Source: Armatimonas rosea (GTDB taxonomy: Bacteria; Armatimonadota; Armatimonadia; Armatimonadales; Armatimonadaceae). From it: a stretch of DNA of 64,000 nt. This document shows, piece by piece, positions 25,656 to 34,007 of the stretch; position 1 is the stretch's first letter, and the number at the start of each line of letters is the position of its first letter. Below the pieces are notes generated by a model. That model had not been told where the DNA came from. It did no database searches and saw only the letters and a program-made list of their open reading frames with translations. Position numbers and translations under genes: made by a program. The DNA is taken from assembly GCF_014202505.1 (NCBI RefSeq), contig NZ_JACHGW010000002.1:1-64000 (forward strand). The letters run 5' to 3'.

Positions 25656-28184
25656 CTAGTCCACGAAGACAAACTCGCTGGTGTTGAAGAGCAGGCGGCA
25701 GAGGTTCTCTAGGCCGTTTTTCTGGACAAAGGCGAGTGTCTGGGCGTGCTCGGTGGGGCGGGGAGAGCGGCCTAGCGCGAGCCGAAACGCCTCCGTCACT
25801 TGCTGGTTTTTGGGGAGCGTGGCGAGGCGTTTGGCGAAACGCTCCGATTGGTCAATGAGAAACGGATCGTTGAGGAGCGCGAGGCTCTGCAGGGCCGTGA
25901 GGGTGGTGTTGCGGACCGGCGTGTTGATGCTCGGGTCGGCGCAGTCCAGGCAGTCGAGGAGCGGGTTGGGGACACTGCGCACGGTAAAACGATAGACCGT
26001 CCGGCGGAAGGTCGCGGGGTCGGTGATATGGGCGAGGTCGGTGTGGTCGTAGATGGGTGAGTGGTCGTCTTTGAAGGCAAAGAGGGCAAAGCCGGGGCCG
26101 CCCGCTCTCCGGTCCAGTGCGCCGCTGACCGCCAGGACGCTGTCGCGCACCTCTTCTGCCTCAAGCCGCCGCCGGTTCTGCCGCCAGAGCAGGTGGTTGT
26201 CGGTGTCGAGCAGCTCGGCCTTGGGGTTGGTAGCGACACTCTGCTTGTAGGCACGGCTGGTGACAATCAGCCGATGGAGTTTTTTGAGGGATTGCCCATT
26301 GTCGCGGAACCAGAGGGCGAGGGCATCGAGCAGCTCCGGGTGCGTGGGCTCGGCGCCGTTCCTGCCAAAGTCGCTCAGGGTCTCGACAATCCCGCGCCCA
26401 AAGTGCCCCTGCCAGACCCGGTTGACAATACTGCGCCAGGTCAGCGCGTTGTCCTTGCTTGTCAGCCAGCGTGCCAGCGCCGCCCGGCGTGCGCCTTCGT
26501 CGGGCGTGTCGGGGAAGACCGTGCCAAAGAGTGCCCCTGGCCCGACCGCTTCCTTGGGGCTCTCGACCTCGCCCCGGTTGAGGAGGGAGATCGTCCGTGG
26601 CGCGTGGGGCAGGGCGGCGTAGGTGAGCTTGCCAAAGCCGCTGCGGCTATCGAAGCCATCGTTGAGGAAGGCAGTGCTCCACCGCCCGGCTTGGATACTG
26701 TCCCGCGCGCTGACCGTTGCCGTCCGCCCGAGATTCTTCCCCCCCGAGAGAAGCTGCACCTCGGCGAGGGCGAAGACAAAGTCACCCGTGCGCGGCCAGA
26801 GCTTGGTGGCGGTGATCCGAACCACCCGCCCTACCTTGCCCGCCAGCTTGATCTCGTAGGGCGCGTTGCCGGGGTTGGGAAAGTCCGCCGTGGTCTGATC
26901 GTCCACCACGACACCGTCGACCTCGATCTTGAAGCGCACCGGGAAGCCAAAGCCGGGGGTGTCTGCAAAGTCCGTGGGGCGTGCGGGCAGCAGGCGGAGC
27001 GTGTCGAGCGGCTGGGGCTTGGGCAGGCTGAGCTGCACCCACTTCTCGACCTCCGCTGTTTTCTCAATCGCGCTGTGGTAGCCGTTGCTGGGGCTCCCCG
27101 GAGTGGGCTGCTCGCCCTCCGCATAGGTCCGGTCACCCCGCTCTATCCCAGAAAAAACTGCCTGGAGCCTATAGTAGTCCTTCTGTGGGATCGGGTCGAA
27201 CTTGTGGTCATGGCAGCGGGCGCAGTGGACCGTAACGCTGTTAAAGGTCGCCATGACATTGGTGACGATATCATCGCGGTCCAGAGCCCGTGTCTTCTCT
27301 TTATCGACGGTGCCTTCTCTTAATTCTGCCTGCCCGACAAAGTCCCACGGTCCCGCCACCAGAAAGCCGGTCGCCACAATCCCGCTGGGGTCGCTGGGCG
27401 TGAGCACATCGCCGGCCACTTGTTGCTGCACAAACTGCGAATAGGGCAGGTCTTTGTTGAGTGCTCCGATCACCCAGTCCCGGTAGGGCCAGGCATTGTC
27501 CCGGCGCTTGTCCTTGTCGTAGCCGTGGGTGTCGCCGTAGTGGACCAGATCGAGCCACTTGCGCCCCCAGCGCTCGCCATAGCCCGGCGATGCCAGCAAG
27601 CGATCCACGAGTTTTTCATACGCATCGGGGCGCTTGTCGCTCACAAACGCCGCGATCTCGGCAGGCGTGGGCGGCAGACCGGTCAGGTCAAAGCTCAGGC
27701 GGCGGATGAGTGTGCGACGGTCGGCCTCAGGCGAGAAGTGCAGGCCCTTGGCCTGGAGCTTGGCGAGGAGATAGTGGTCGACAAAGCCAGCCCCCCACCC
27801 CCCGCCGGGCGGGGGAGATATGCGGTTTGGGAGTTCCTTATTGTCCCCCCGCGGGGCGGGGGTTAGGGGGGAGAATGCCCAGTGGGGCTTTTCGGGCTGG
27901 GTGGTGCGTGCCCAGGCGGTGAGGGGCGCGAGCTCGTTTGGGGCGAGCTTGCCGCTCGGGGGCATCTTGATCGTGCTGTCGTAGGCGACGGCGGTAAGGA
28001 CTTTCTTCGCTAGTGCTGCGGTGAGGGGCTTGTCAAAACGGACACCCGCCGCTGCCTGCTCAGGGCCGTGGCAGGAGAGGCAGCGCGCCTTGAGGATCGC
28101 CGCCGCTGTGGGCTGTGATGGGGGCTGGGCGTGGGCTACCGTGCCCAGGGCCAGCAAAACGCCGCAAAGAAAATGCCGCACCAT
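25656..28184 (-). CDS. DUF1549/DUF1553 protein with cytochrome c domain
   Basis: An 842-aa exported protein of the planctomycete PSD1 type. A signal peptide (residues 1-19) is followed by a cytochrome-c-like domain with CLSCHG (Cys35, Cys38, His39), then DUF1549 (about 135-350), a discoidin-like middle (PFIG KIEVDGVVVDD region) and DUF1553 (about 570-815). The role is unknown; such proteins usually pair with a DUF1501 protein, here found separately at 35228. Residues about 105-133 (SPLTPAPRGDNKE...GGWGAG) are encoded by an in-frame family A repeat in the linker between cytochrome and DUF1549. Confidence 0.92.
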   Translation of the reverse strand: MVRHFLCGVLLALGTVAHAQPPSQPTAAAILKARCLSCHGPEQAAAGVRFDKPLTAALAKKVLTAVAYDSTIKMPPSGKLAPNELAPLTAWARTTQPEKPHWAFSPLTPAPRGDNKELPNRISPPPGGGWGAGFVDHYLLAKLQAKGLHFSPEADRRTLIRRLSFDLTGLPPTPAEIAAFVSDKRPDAYEKLVDRLLASPGYGERWGRKWLDLVHYGDTHGYDKDKRRDNAWPYRDWVIGALNKDLPYSQFVQQQVAGDVLTPSDPSGIVATGFLVAGPWDFVGQAELREGTVDKEKTRALDRDDIVTNVMATFNSVTVHCARCHDHKFDPIPQKDYYRLQAVFSGIERGDRTYAEGEQPTPGSPSNGYHSAIEKTAEVEKWVQLSLPKPQPLDTLRLLPARPTDFADTPGFGFPVRFKIEVDGVVVDDQTTADFPNPGNAPYEIKLAGKVGRVVRITATKLWPRTGDFVFALAEVQLLSGGKNLGRTATVSARDSIQAGRWSTAFLNDGFDSRSGFGKLTYAALPHAPRTISLLNRGEVESPKEAVGPGALFGTVFPDTPDEGARRAALARWLTSKDNALTWRSIVNRVWQGHFGRGIVETLSDFGRNGAEPTHPELLDALALWFRDNGQSLKKLHRLIVTSRAYKQSVATNPKAELLDTDNHLLWRQNRRRLEAEEVRDSVLAVSGALDRRAGGPGFALFAFKDDHSPIYDHTDLAHITDPATFRRTVYRFTVRSVPNPLLDCLDCADPSINTPVRNTTLTALQSLALLNDPFLIDQSERFAKRLATLPKNQQVTEAFRLALGRSPRPTEHAQTLAFVQKNGLENLCRLLFNTSEFVFVD
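27788..27872 (-). repeat. Family A repeat inside the DUF1553 gene
   Basis: On the minus strand the element runs from CCCCCTAACCCCCGCC to a GGCGGGGGGTGGGG end. It keeps the reading frame and adds about 29 residues. The same family in the same frame opens the acpS gene at 55735. Confidence 0.9.
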
Positions 28185-28226
28185 GGGAGTTTATTCCCGA
28201 TAGTGCGGCAGGTCTCCTGCTTTCTA

Positions 28227-28340
28227 CCTCCCCCGGCGGCACCACCGCCGACCCCTCCGGCTTCGCGAAGGGGAATGGCCGGAGGCCTTTGTGTCCGAGG
28301 CACGAGGATAGCAAGACGCCCCCCTCTCACGGGGGCGATC
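28227..28340. repeat. Palindromic repeat family D, copy 3
   Basis: Inverted relative to copies at 6321 and 12292: TGTGTCCGAGGCACGAGGAT and CAAGACGCCCCC are shared as reverse complements. It begins with a CCCCCGGCGGCACCACCGCCG hairpin. It lies between the DUF1553 gene and the secreted CYRC protein gene. Confidence 0.75.
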
Positions 28341-28355
28341 AAAGACGGGGACGAG

Positions 28356-28889
28356 CTACTGGAGCATCGCGTCGGCGGCCTTGGCGACCTCGGCGACCTT
28401 GGCCGTGTCCACGTCCACGAAGTTGCTGCGGACACGGGAGGCGCGCCACAGGATCACGGTGTTGGTGGCCTCAGGGCTGATCTTGTAGGAGGCGATGTCC
28501 TGGGCCTGAGCACCCTGGGGAAGGAAGACCAGCGGGATGGTGATCTTCTTCTCAGCGGCGATCTTCTGGATAGCCACCTTGGCCTCGGGGCCGCTCATGA
28601 AGACCGCGAAGCTCTTGAGACCCTTCTCTTTGCGGGCATCGACCACTTTTTGCAGGTCGGTGAGGAGCTGGCCGGCCTTGGCAGGGTCGTTCTTGACAAA
28701 TGCCGCGAGCACGGGCGAGCCGCCGTACTGGCAGCGGTAGCAGAGCTCCTTGCCCTTGTTGGGGCCGGTGACATCGACAACCTGGAACGGGCTGGGCTGG
28801 GCACCCGGCTTGAGGCCGGACTCGATTGCAGCGAAGGCTGCGACCGCCAGCAGGCTGGCGGCGGCGACTAGACCAAACTTCAGATTCAT
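28356..28889 (-). CDS. Secreted hypothetical protein with CxxC motif
   Basis: A 177-aa exported protein with a signal peptide (residues 1-20), then a thioredoxin-like layout: VVDVTGPNKGKELCYRCQYGGSPVLAAFV with a CYRC pair near residue 50 and a later ITIPLVFL with the cis-Pro-like position. It may be a redox protein of the cell envelope, but the family cannot be fixed. AAGGA lies before the ATG. It follows the YVTN/di-haem protein gene by 24 bp and is probably co-transcribed. Confidence 0.7.
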   Translation of the reverse strand: MNLKFGLVAAASLLAVAAFAAIESGLKPGAQPSPFQVVDVTGPNKGKELCYRCQYGGSPVLAAFVKNDPAKAGQLLTDLQKVVDARKEKGLKSFAVFMSGPEAKVAIQKIAAEKKITIPLVFLPQGAQAQDIASYKISPEATNTVILWRASRVRSNFVDVDTAKVAEVAKAADAMLQ

Positions 28890-28913
28890 GCTTTTCAGTT
28901 CCTTAAGATAACG

Positions 28914-30674
28914 TTAGAGTTCTCGAACATAGTGCAACAGATCGACTCGCTCCTCTACAGAGAGAAGCTCTATCTTTCCATGAAGGTTGTTCGCATTTTG
29001 TTGCGAAAATACCTCCTCCAGGGTGGCGGCCTTCCCATTGTGCAGATAGGGTGCGGTGTCGTAGACCCCCTTGAGGCGCGGCACTTGAAGGAAGACTCCC
29101 TCGGGTGTCGTGCCGATCCAGGCCTGGCGCTGGCCCCCGAACCGTGGCCCCGCGTGGCACGTGGCGCAGGCGGCTTTTCCTTCAAAGAGTAGTTTACCCC
29201 GAAGTGCCGCAGGAGTGTGCGTCCCATCCGGATTCCGGTAGGGATTCGGGGGCTCGGGAATCGCGCCGACATAGTCGATCAAGGCGGCTTTCTCGGCTTC
29301 GGTGACCATGGGAGTCTGCAAGAGACCTTTTAGCTCGCCCTCAACAAAGTGCTGGATCGTCGGCTCATGGCCACTCCAGCGGTAGGGCGCGCTGCCGGCG
29401 AGGTTGCCGCGGAGCGCCTTGGCGTTGCGGTCGGTCTGCTTGCCGAGGGCATCGGGGACATGGACAAACTTCCAGGAGATGCCATCCGTGCCGCCATCAG
29501 GGTGGCAGGAGTTGCAGCTAAACTGCTCGCCCTTGACAATCTTCGCGCTGGCAAAGAGGTAGCGGCCCAGGAGCTGGGGGTCTTTGCGCGCGGTCGGGCC
29601 CAGCGAGACCCGGCGGAGGATCTGGAGTGTCACGGGGTCGAGGACGGCCAGGTCGTTGCCGAGTAAGTTCGCGACCCAGATCTCTTTCTTATTTGGGGTG
29701 AAGGCGAGGCCACGTGGGTGCGCCCCGATCTCCGAGACCGTGCGTGTCTCTCCCTCGCCATCGACGGGGACCACATTGACACTATTGCCGCCGCTACAGG
29801 TGACATAGGCGAGCTCTTGTCGCGCGTCGAGGACCACCGAGTCCGGGTCGGAGACATCGGTGCCCATGAGATCCAGCCAGAGGTTCTCGATCCCATTGCG
29901 TGGGCCGCCGGGTGCCTGCACAAACGCCTGGTTGGACCAGATTCCGATAGGGGTCTCCGTGGGCCGCTCGTTCTGGGCGCGCTGCCCGACCGCAAAGACC
30001 CGGCGACCGTCGGGGAAGGCCGCCACCCCACGCAGGTTCACCGACGGCACCTTGGCCGTGCCCCGCGCCGCGAGGCTCTCGGTGTCGAAGTAGCTCACGG
30101 TCCCTGCAGTGAGGTTGGCCGCGACCAGCGTGCTGCCATCGGGGGTGAGGGCGAGTGCTTGGGGGCGGTGCCCCGTGGGAAGAGTCGCCGTGATTTTCCG
30201 CGTCGCGAGCTCCAGCACCGCCACGTGGTCGAGCTGGCTCACGGAGACAAAAGCGCGCTTGCCGTCGGGGGTGATTACCACATCCCAGGGCATCCCGCGC
30301 AGGGGGAGCGTCTCGGTCTTGCCGGTCTTGAGATCGATAAAGGCGAGCGAGCCGCTGAAGCTATTGGTGACCAGCGCGAGCGCACCGTCGGGGGTGACCG
30401 CCACGCCCGTGGGCTGTGTTCCGCCGGTCGGAATGTGCCGGAGAACTCTCCCCGTCGCCCGCTCGATCACCGCGAGCGCGCCTTCGTCGTACTCCGTCAC
30501 CAGCGCCAGCGTCCCATCCGGCGTGAAGGCCACTTCATAGGGGCCACGGTTGCCTGCGAGCGCGGGCCGCACGGCAGGCGCGGGGGGCGTGGTGTCCTGC
30601 GCCCGCAGGGGGAGCAGGGCTCCCCCGACCAGGCTTCCCAGCGCCCCGATTCCTAGGAGTACAGGTCGTCTCAT
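28914..30674 (-). CDS. YVTN beta-propeller / di-haem cytochrome c protein
   Basis: A 586-aa exported protein. After a signal peptide come about seven YVTN-type propeller repeats (GPYEVAFTPDGTLALVTEYD, PTGVAVTPDGALALVTN and so on) to about residue 365. A cytochrome c peroxidase/MauG-like domain follows with haem motifs CNSCH (near 387) and CATCH (near 503). It probably moves electrons in the periplasm. The start at MRRPVLL follows TACAAT by 6 bases; a start 24 bases earlier is less likely. The CYRC protein gene follows. Confidence 0.9.
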   Translation of the reverse strand: MRRPVLLGIGALGSLVGGALLPLRAQDTTPPAPAVRPALAGNRGPYEVAFTPDGTLALVTEYDEGALAVIERATGRVLRHIPTGGTQPTGVAVTPDGALALVTNSFSGSLAFIDLKTGKTETLPLRGMPWDVVITPDGKRAFVSVSQLDHVAVLELATRKITATLPTGHRPQALALTPDGSTLVAANLTAGTVSYFDTESLAARGTAKVPSVNLRGVAAFPDGRRVFAVGQRAQNERPTETPIGIWSNQAFVQAPGGPRNGIENLWLDLMGTDVSDPDSVVLDARQELAYVTCSGGNSVNVVPVDGEGETRTVSEIGAHPRGLAFTPNKKEIWVANLLGNDLAVLDPVTLQILRRVSLGPTARKDPQLLGRYLFASAKIVKGEQFSCNSCHPDGGTDGISWKFVHVPDALGKQTDRNAKALRGNLAGSAPYRWSGHEPTIQHFVEGELKGLLQTPMVTEAEKAALIDYVGAIPEPPNPYRNPDGTHTPAALRGKLLFEGKAACATCHAGPRFGGQRQAWIGTTPEGVFLQVPRLKGVYDTAPYLHNGKAATLEEVFSQQNANNLHGKIELLSVEERVDLLHYVREL

Positions 30675-30680
30675 GCGGCA

Positions 30681-30686
30681 ATTGTA
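30681..30686 (-). promoter_or_regulatory. -10 hexamer, leaderless YVTN/cytochrome gene
   Basis: TACAAT on the minus strand followed by TGCCGC and the ATG at 30674, a 6-base gap. Confidence 0.5.
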
Positions 30687-30701
30687 CCTCTTTCCCACAT
30701 G

Positions 30702-30855
30702 TCCGGAACCACGCGTTACCCGAGGAACGAGTCCTCGGGCTTAATAGGGCTACGGCTGCCTTCGCAGCCAACAAATACGAAACGCAGCCAACCGAATCTG
30801 TTGGGCACGAAGGTGCCCGTCGCCCTCTTAAGCCCGGACACTCGTTGTCTGGGCG
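30702..30855. repeat. Palindromic repeat family C, copy 1
   Basis: Bounded by CGGGCTTAA and TTAAGCCCG inverted ends, with an inner hairpin GGCTGCCTTCGCAGCC and the segment CCAACCGAATCTG. The same element occurs inverted at 61166-61320. The outer part has ACCCGAGGAACGAGTCCTCGG. Confidence 0.85.
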
Positions 30856-30882
30856 CTCTTGACTTCTCGATCTCCGTGGCGG

Positions 30883-30920
30883 AAAAAAAACAGCCCCAGG
30901 CTCCGGGGGGAGCCTGGGGC
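30883..30920 (-). terminator. Terminator of the cytochrome b operon
   Basis: GCCCCAGGCTCC at 30893-30904 pairs with GGAGCCTGGGGC at 30909-30920; on the minus strand a run of eight T follows. It lies 16 bp after the stop of the last gene of the respiratory operon. Confidence 0.9.
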
Positions 30921-30935
30921 GGGGGGGGGCGACAG

Positions 30936-32327
30936 CTACTTCGCCGCGACCTTTGTCTTGACCTCCGGCGGGGTCGCCAGGGTCGTGAGGTACTGCGCCA
31001 GCGCGTCTCGCTCGTCGTCGGTGCCTACCAGAGGCGGCATGTAGAAGCGATAGGGCGAGTCGGGCTTTTGCTCGTGGAGCGTCTTGAGGAGGTTGTTGAT
31101 CCCCTTGAGGTCGCGCTCTCCCAGTAGCCGACGCATCGAGCGGTAGCCGCTCTCCGTGTGGCAGCTCATGCACTGCCCCCGGAAGACCAGCTTCCCAATC
31201 GCCTTCGGGTCGCCCGAGGCCTTCGCCTCTTGCGCCCAGATCGAGTGTGTCAGGTAGCCCTCGCTATTGAGCTTCGCGATCTCGGACTTGCGGATGCTAT
31301 TGGAGTACATGTGCCCCCCGATCACAAAGGGCTTGCGCAGCGCCTCGCGGCCGTACTCCCCGGATGCCGTCGCGGCGAGCGCCAGGCAGAGCACCGAGAT
31401 CGCGTGGCCAAACGAGAAGTCCTTGGGCGACTTGTAGGCAAAGAAGTAGACCACGCCGGCGATTGTCCCGCTGGTCATCACCATCAGCAGCCCGATGCGC
31501 GTGATCTGCGTAAACGCCCCCGAGCCGATCGTGGTCATTCCGAGCGAGAGCAGGGCGCGGTGGTCGCTGGGAACCATGGCGAGGTACCAGAGAAAGACCA
31601 GCGGCATCAGCACGAACATCGGCGTGATCCAGGTCGCGCTCCAGCGGGTGAGGGAGATGCGGATCTTCTGCTCGGCGGGCTCTTCGTCCTCCGGGTGCCG
31701 GGAGAGGGTCACCAGGGCCCAGACACCGGCCATCGACGCGCAAGACAGAACGCGCAAGACGGCGCTGGGCCAGTAGGTCGGGTTGAAGAAGGCAAACCAG
31801 AACTTGCTCGCCTCCTGCCCCGTGCCTGCCACCGAGAGCCAGGTCTGGCCGGGGGTGAGCATGAAGCTCAGGATGCCATTGATGATCACCAGGGTGCAGA
31901 ACGATGCCGCAGCATAGAGGTAGCCCACTTTGAGGTGCAGCTGCTCCGGGATCTTGTTCCAGGTGTAGTAGTAGACCGCCGCCGCCGTCAGCTCGATAAT
32001 AAAGAACACCCACTCAATCGCCCAGCCAAAGACAAAGTTGTGGATCAGCGTGCTGGTCGCCTCGGGGTGGACGAGGCCGATGGCAAACCAGATGCCGATC
32101 CCTGATGTCGTGCCAAAGACACCTGTCAGGATCAAAAAGAACTTCGAGTGCTTCTCGATCAGCGGCAGCCAGCCGCGCCGGTTCTCTTTCAGCGCCTTGT
32201 GCTCGGCGAGGGCGAGGTAGAGCCCGCCCCCGACCGCGAAGTGCGCGATCATGATATGGAAGATGGCGATCAGGCCGATCACCCACGCCCCGCCAAGATA
32301 GGGGACGTCCCAGAAAGGATAGTTCAT
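30936..32327 (-). CDS. CydA-like membrane subunit fused to cytochrome c
   Basis: A 463-aa protein: about nine membrane spans resembling cytochrome bd oxidase subunit I (FHIMIAHFAVGGG at the first span, GEYGREALRKP near the end, comparable to the CydA EGRQPW region), then a C-terminal c-type haem domain with CMSCH (near 386) and a YMPP methionine. It overlaps the cytochrome b gene by 4 bp (ATGA). With the Rieske and cytochrome b genes it probably forms a quinol-oxidising complex. Whether it reduces oxygen is open. Confidence 0.85.
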   Translation of the reverse strand: MNYPFWDVPYLGGAWVIGLIAIFHIMIAHFAVGGGLYLALAEHKALKENRRGWLPLIEKHSKFFLILTGVFGTTSGIGIWFAIGLVHPEATSTLIHNFVFGWAIEWVFFIIELTAAAVYYYTWNKIPEQLHLKVGYLYAAASFCTLVIINGILSFMLTPGQTWLSVAGTGQEASKFWFAFFNPTYWPSAVLRVLSCASMAGVWALVTLSRHPEDEEPAEQKIRISLTRWSATWITPMFVLMPLVFLWYLAMVPSDHRALLSLGMTTIGSGAFTQITRIGLLMVMTSGTIAGVVYFFAYKSPKDFSFGHAISVLCLALAATASGEYGREALRKPFVIGGHMYSNSIRKSEIAKLNSEGYLTHSIWAQEAKASGDPKAIGKLVFRGQCMSCHTESGYRSMRRLLGERDLKGINNLLKTLHEQKPDSPYRFYMPPLVGTDDERDALAQYLTTLATPPEVKTKVAAK

Positions 32328-33412
32328 AGCCCCACATACCCCCAGATAGTCGTGCCGATGTAGAGCCCCAGCGCCAGCAGCCCAAAGTAAGTCGCGTTGC
32401 GTGCTCGCTTCCCACCCGCACTTTTCGTGTCGTAGAGGGGGATCAGGCACCAGAGCGCCAGCCCCAGCGTGAAGACTCCCATCCCGACTCCCTCACCCAG
32501 CGCGCCGGGCATGAGGTTGCCCATGATCTTCAGGAGCTGGAAGGGGCTCATGAAGTACCACTCGGGGTGGATTCCGGGAGGAGCCGGGGCGAGCGGGTCG
32601 GCGGCCTTTCCCATCTGCCAGGGAAAGAGCGAGGCCATTAGCGCAATGACGTTCATCGCGATCAGCCACATCGCCAGGTCTTTCAGCAGGAAGTTGGGGA
32701 AGAAGGGGATGGTCTTGAGCTTGGCCACCGGCTTCTCTTGCTCGCTAGGCGGCAGCGACATCCCGTGCTTCTGCACCAGCCAGAGGTGGACAAAGAGCAA
32801 CGGCAGGTAGAGCAGGGGCAGGACAACCGCGTGGAGCGCGAAGAAGCGCTGGACGGTCTGCTCGCCGACCTCGGAGCCGCCCCGGAAGAGGCTGGCGATG
32901 GTCGGGCCTACCACGGGGACGGAGTTCGGGATTTCCAGCCCCACTTTGGTCGCAAAGAACGCCAGGTCGTCCATGGGCAGCAGGTAGCCGCTGAAGCCAA
33001 AGAGCAGCCCGAGCATCAGGAGCGCCATGCCACTCCACCAGCCGAACTCGCGCGGCTTCTGGTAGCTCTTCATAAAGTACACCGAGAACATGTGCACAAA
33101 CACTGAGAGCAGAAAGCCATTGGCGCTCCAGTTGTGCACCGAGCGGATCAGCCAGCCAAAGTGGATGTCGTAGGTGATCTGCCGCACGGACTCATGGGCA
33201 TCGGGGCCGGGGCGGTAGTAGATGAGCAACAAGACACCCGTAAAGAGCTGGACTAAGAAGCAGAACAGCGAGATGCCGCCCCAGTAGTACCACGCCGAGT
33301 GCTTGTGCACGGGGACAGTCTTGTGCTGGGCAAAGGCCACGAGCTCGTCCAGCCCGAGCCGGTCGTTGAACCACTCGTAGAGCTTGGAGCCAGGTTTTAA
33401 GTTACCAACCAT
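32324..33412 (-). CDS. Cytochrome b, fused b/subunit IV type
   Basis: A 362-aa core subunit of a bc-type complex with about eight spans. The N-terminal half has the haem-binding helices (IRSVHNWSANGFLLSVFVHMF and FFALHAVVLPLLYLPLLFVH). The C-terminal half has the quinol-site PEWY motif (PPGIHPEWYFMSP) and the remaining spans, equivalent to cytochrome b6 plus subunit IV. A family A repeat separates it from the upstream Rieske gene. The downstream CydA-like gene is translationally coupled. Confidence 0.95.
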   Translation of the reverse strand: MVGNLKPGSKLYEWFNDRLGLDELVAFAQHKTVPVHKHSAWYYWGGISLFCFLVQLFTGVLLLIYYRPGPDAHESVRQITYDIHFGWLIRSVHNWSANGFLLSVFVHMFSVYFMKSYQKPREFGWWSGMALLMLGLLFGFSGYLLPMDDLAFFATKVGLEIPNSVPVVGPTIASLFRGGSEVGEQTVQRFFALHAVVLPLLYLPLLFVHLWLVQKHGMSLPPSEQEKPVAKLKTIPFFPNFLLKDLAMWLIAMNVIALMASLFPWQMGKAADPLAPAPPGIHPEWYFMSPFQLLKIMGNLMPGALGEGVGMGVFTLGLALWCLIPLYDTKSAGGKRARNATYFGLLALGLYIGTTIWGYVGL

Positions 33413-33424
33413 AATAATTTCTCC

Positions 33425-33510
33425 AGCCCCCTAACCCCCGCCCGGCGGGGGGATAAATCGGAAGGAGAATTTCCTTGTATCCCCCCCGTTGGACGGGGGA
33501 TGGGGGGCTA
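33425..33510. repeat. Family A repeat between cytochrome b and Rieske genes
   Basis: CCCCCTAACCCCCGCCC at the left and a GACGGGGGATGGGGGG end at the right. It begins 3 bp after the Rieske stop codon, within an operon, and is oriented opposite to the genes, so it adds no protein sequence here. Confidence 0.85.
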
Positions 33511-33512
33511 AT

Positions 33513-34007
33513 TTACGCCCTTGTCACCACCACGGAGCCGGGGCTGACTTTTGCGACAAACTTGGTGAGAGGCTTGGGCGGGGGGCCGCTGACATTCTCG
33601 CCGGTCTTGGAGTCGTAGCGCCCGCCGTGGCAGGCACAGACAATCGCATCCTCTTCGGGGTGGTACTGGACCGTGCAGGCTAGGTGCGTGCAGACCGCAT
33701 CGAGGGCCACCCAGGAGCCGTCCTTGTGGTGGATCAGCATCGACGGGTGCGGGCCGAAACGAAACATCATCGCCGTGCCCAGCGGGAGCTTGTCGGCATC
33801 TTTGAGCGCGACCTCGGAGACCGCGGCCATGGCGGCGGACTTCTCCACGGGGGAGTTCAGGTAGCGGTAGATCGGGTAGCCGATAATCCCAGCGTAGCCC
33901 ACACACATCCCGCCGATCGCCACCTTCACAAAGCTGCCACGGGTCAGCCCCTTTTCGTCGTTCTCGTCCTCGGACTCTGCCGGGTTCATCGGGAGCTCGA
34001 CACTCAT
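33513..34007 (-). CDS. Rieske iron-sulfur protein
   Basis: A 164-aa membrane-anchored [2Fe-2S] protein. One N-terminal membrane span (about 26-46) is followed by the cluster motifs CTHLAC (Cys106, His108, Cys111) and CACHGG (Cys124, Cys126, His127), all present. It accepts electrons from quinol at the cytochrome b subunit. Its start overlaps the preceding membrane-protein gene by 4 bp and it lies upstream of cytochrome b, with a repeat in between. Confidence 0.95.
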   Translation of the reverse strand: MSVELPMNPAESEDENDEKGLTRGSFVKVAIGGMCVGYAGIIGYPIYRYLNSPVEKSAAMAAVSEVALKDADKLPLGTAMMFRFGPHPSMLIHHKDGSWVALDAVCTHLACTVQYHPEEDAIVCACHGGRYDSKTGENVSGPPPKPLTKFVAKVSPGSVVVTRA

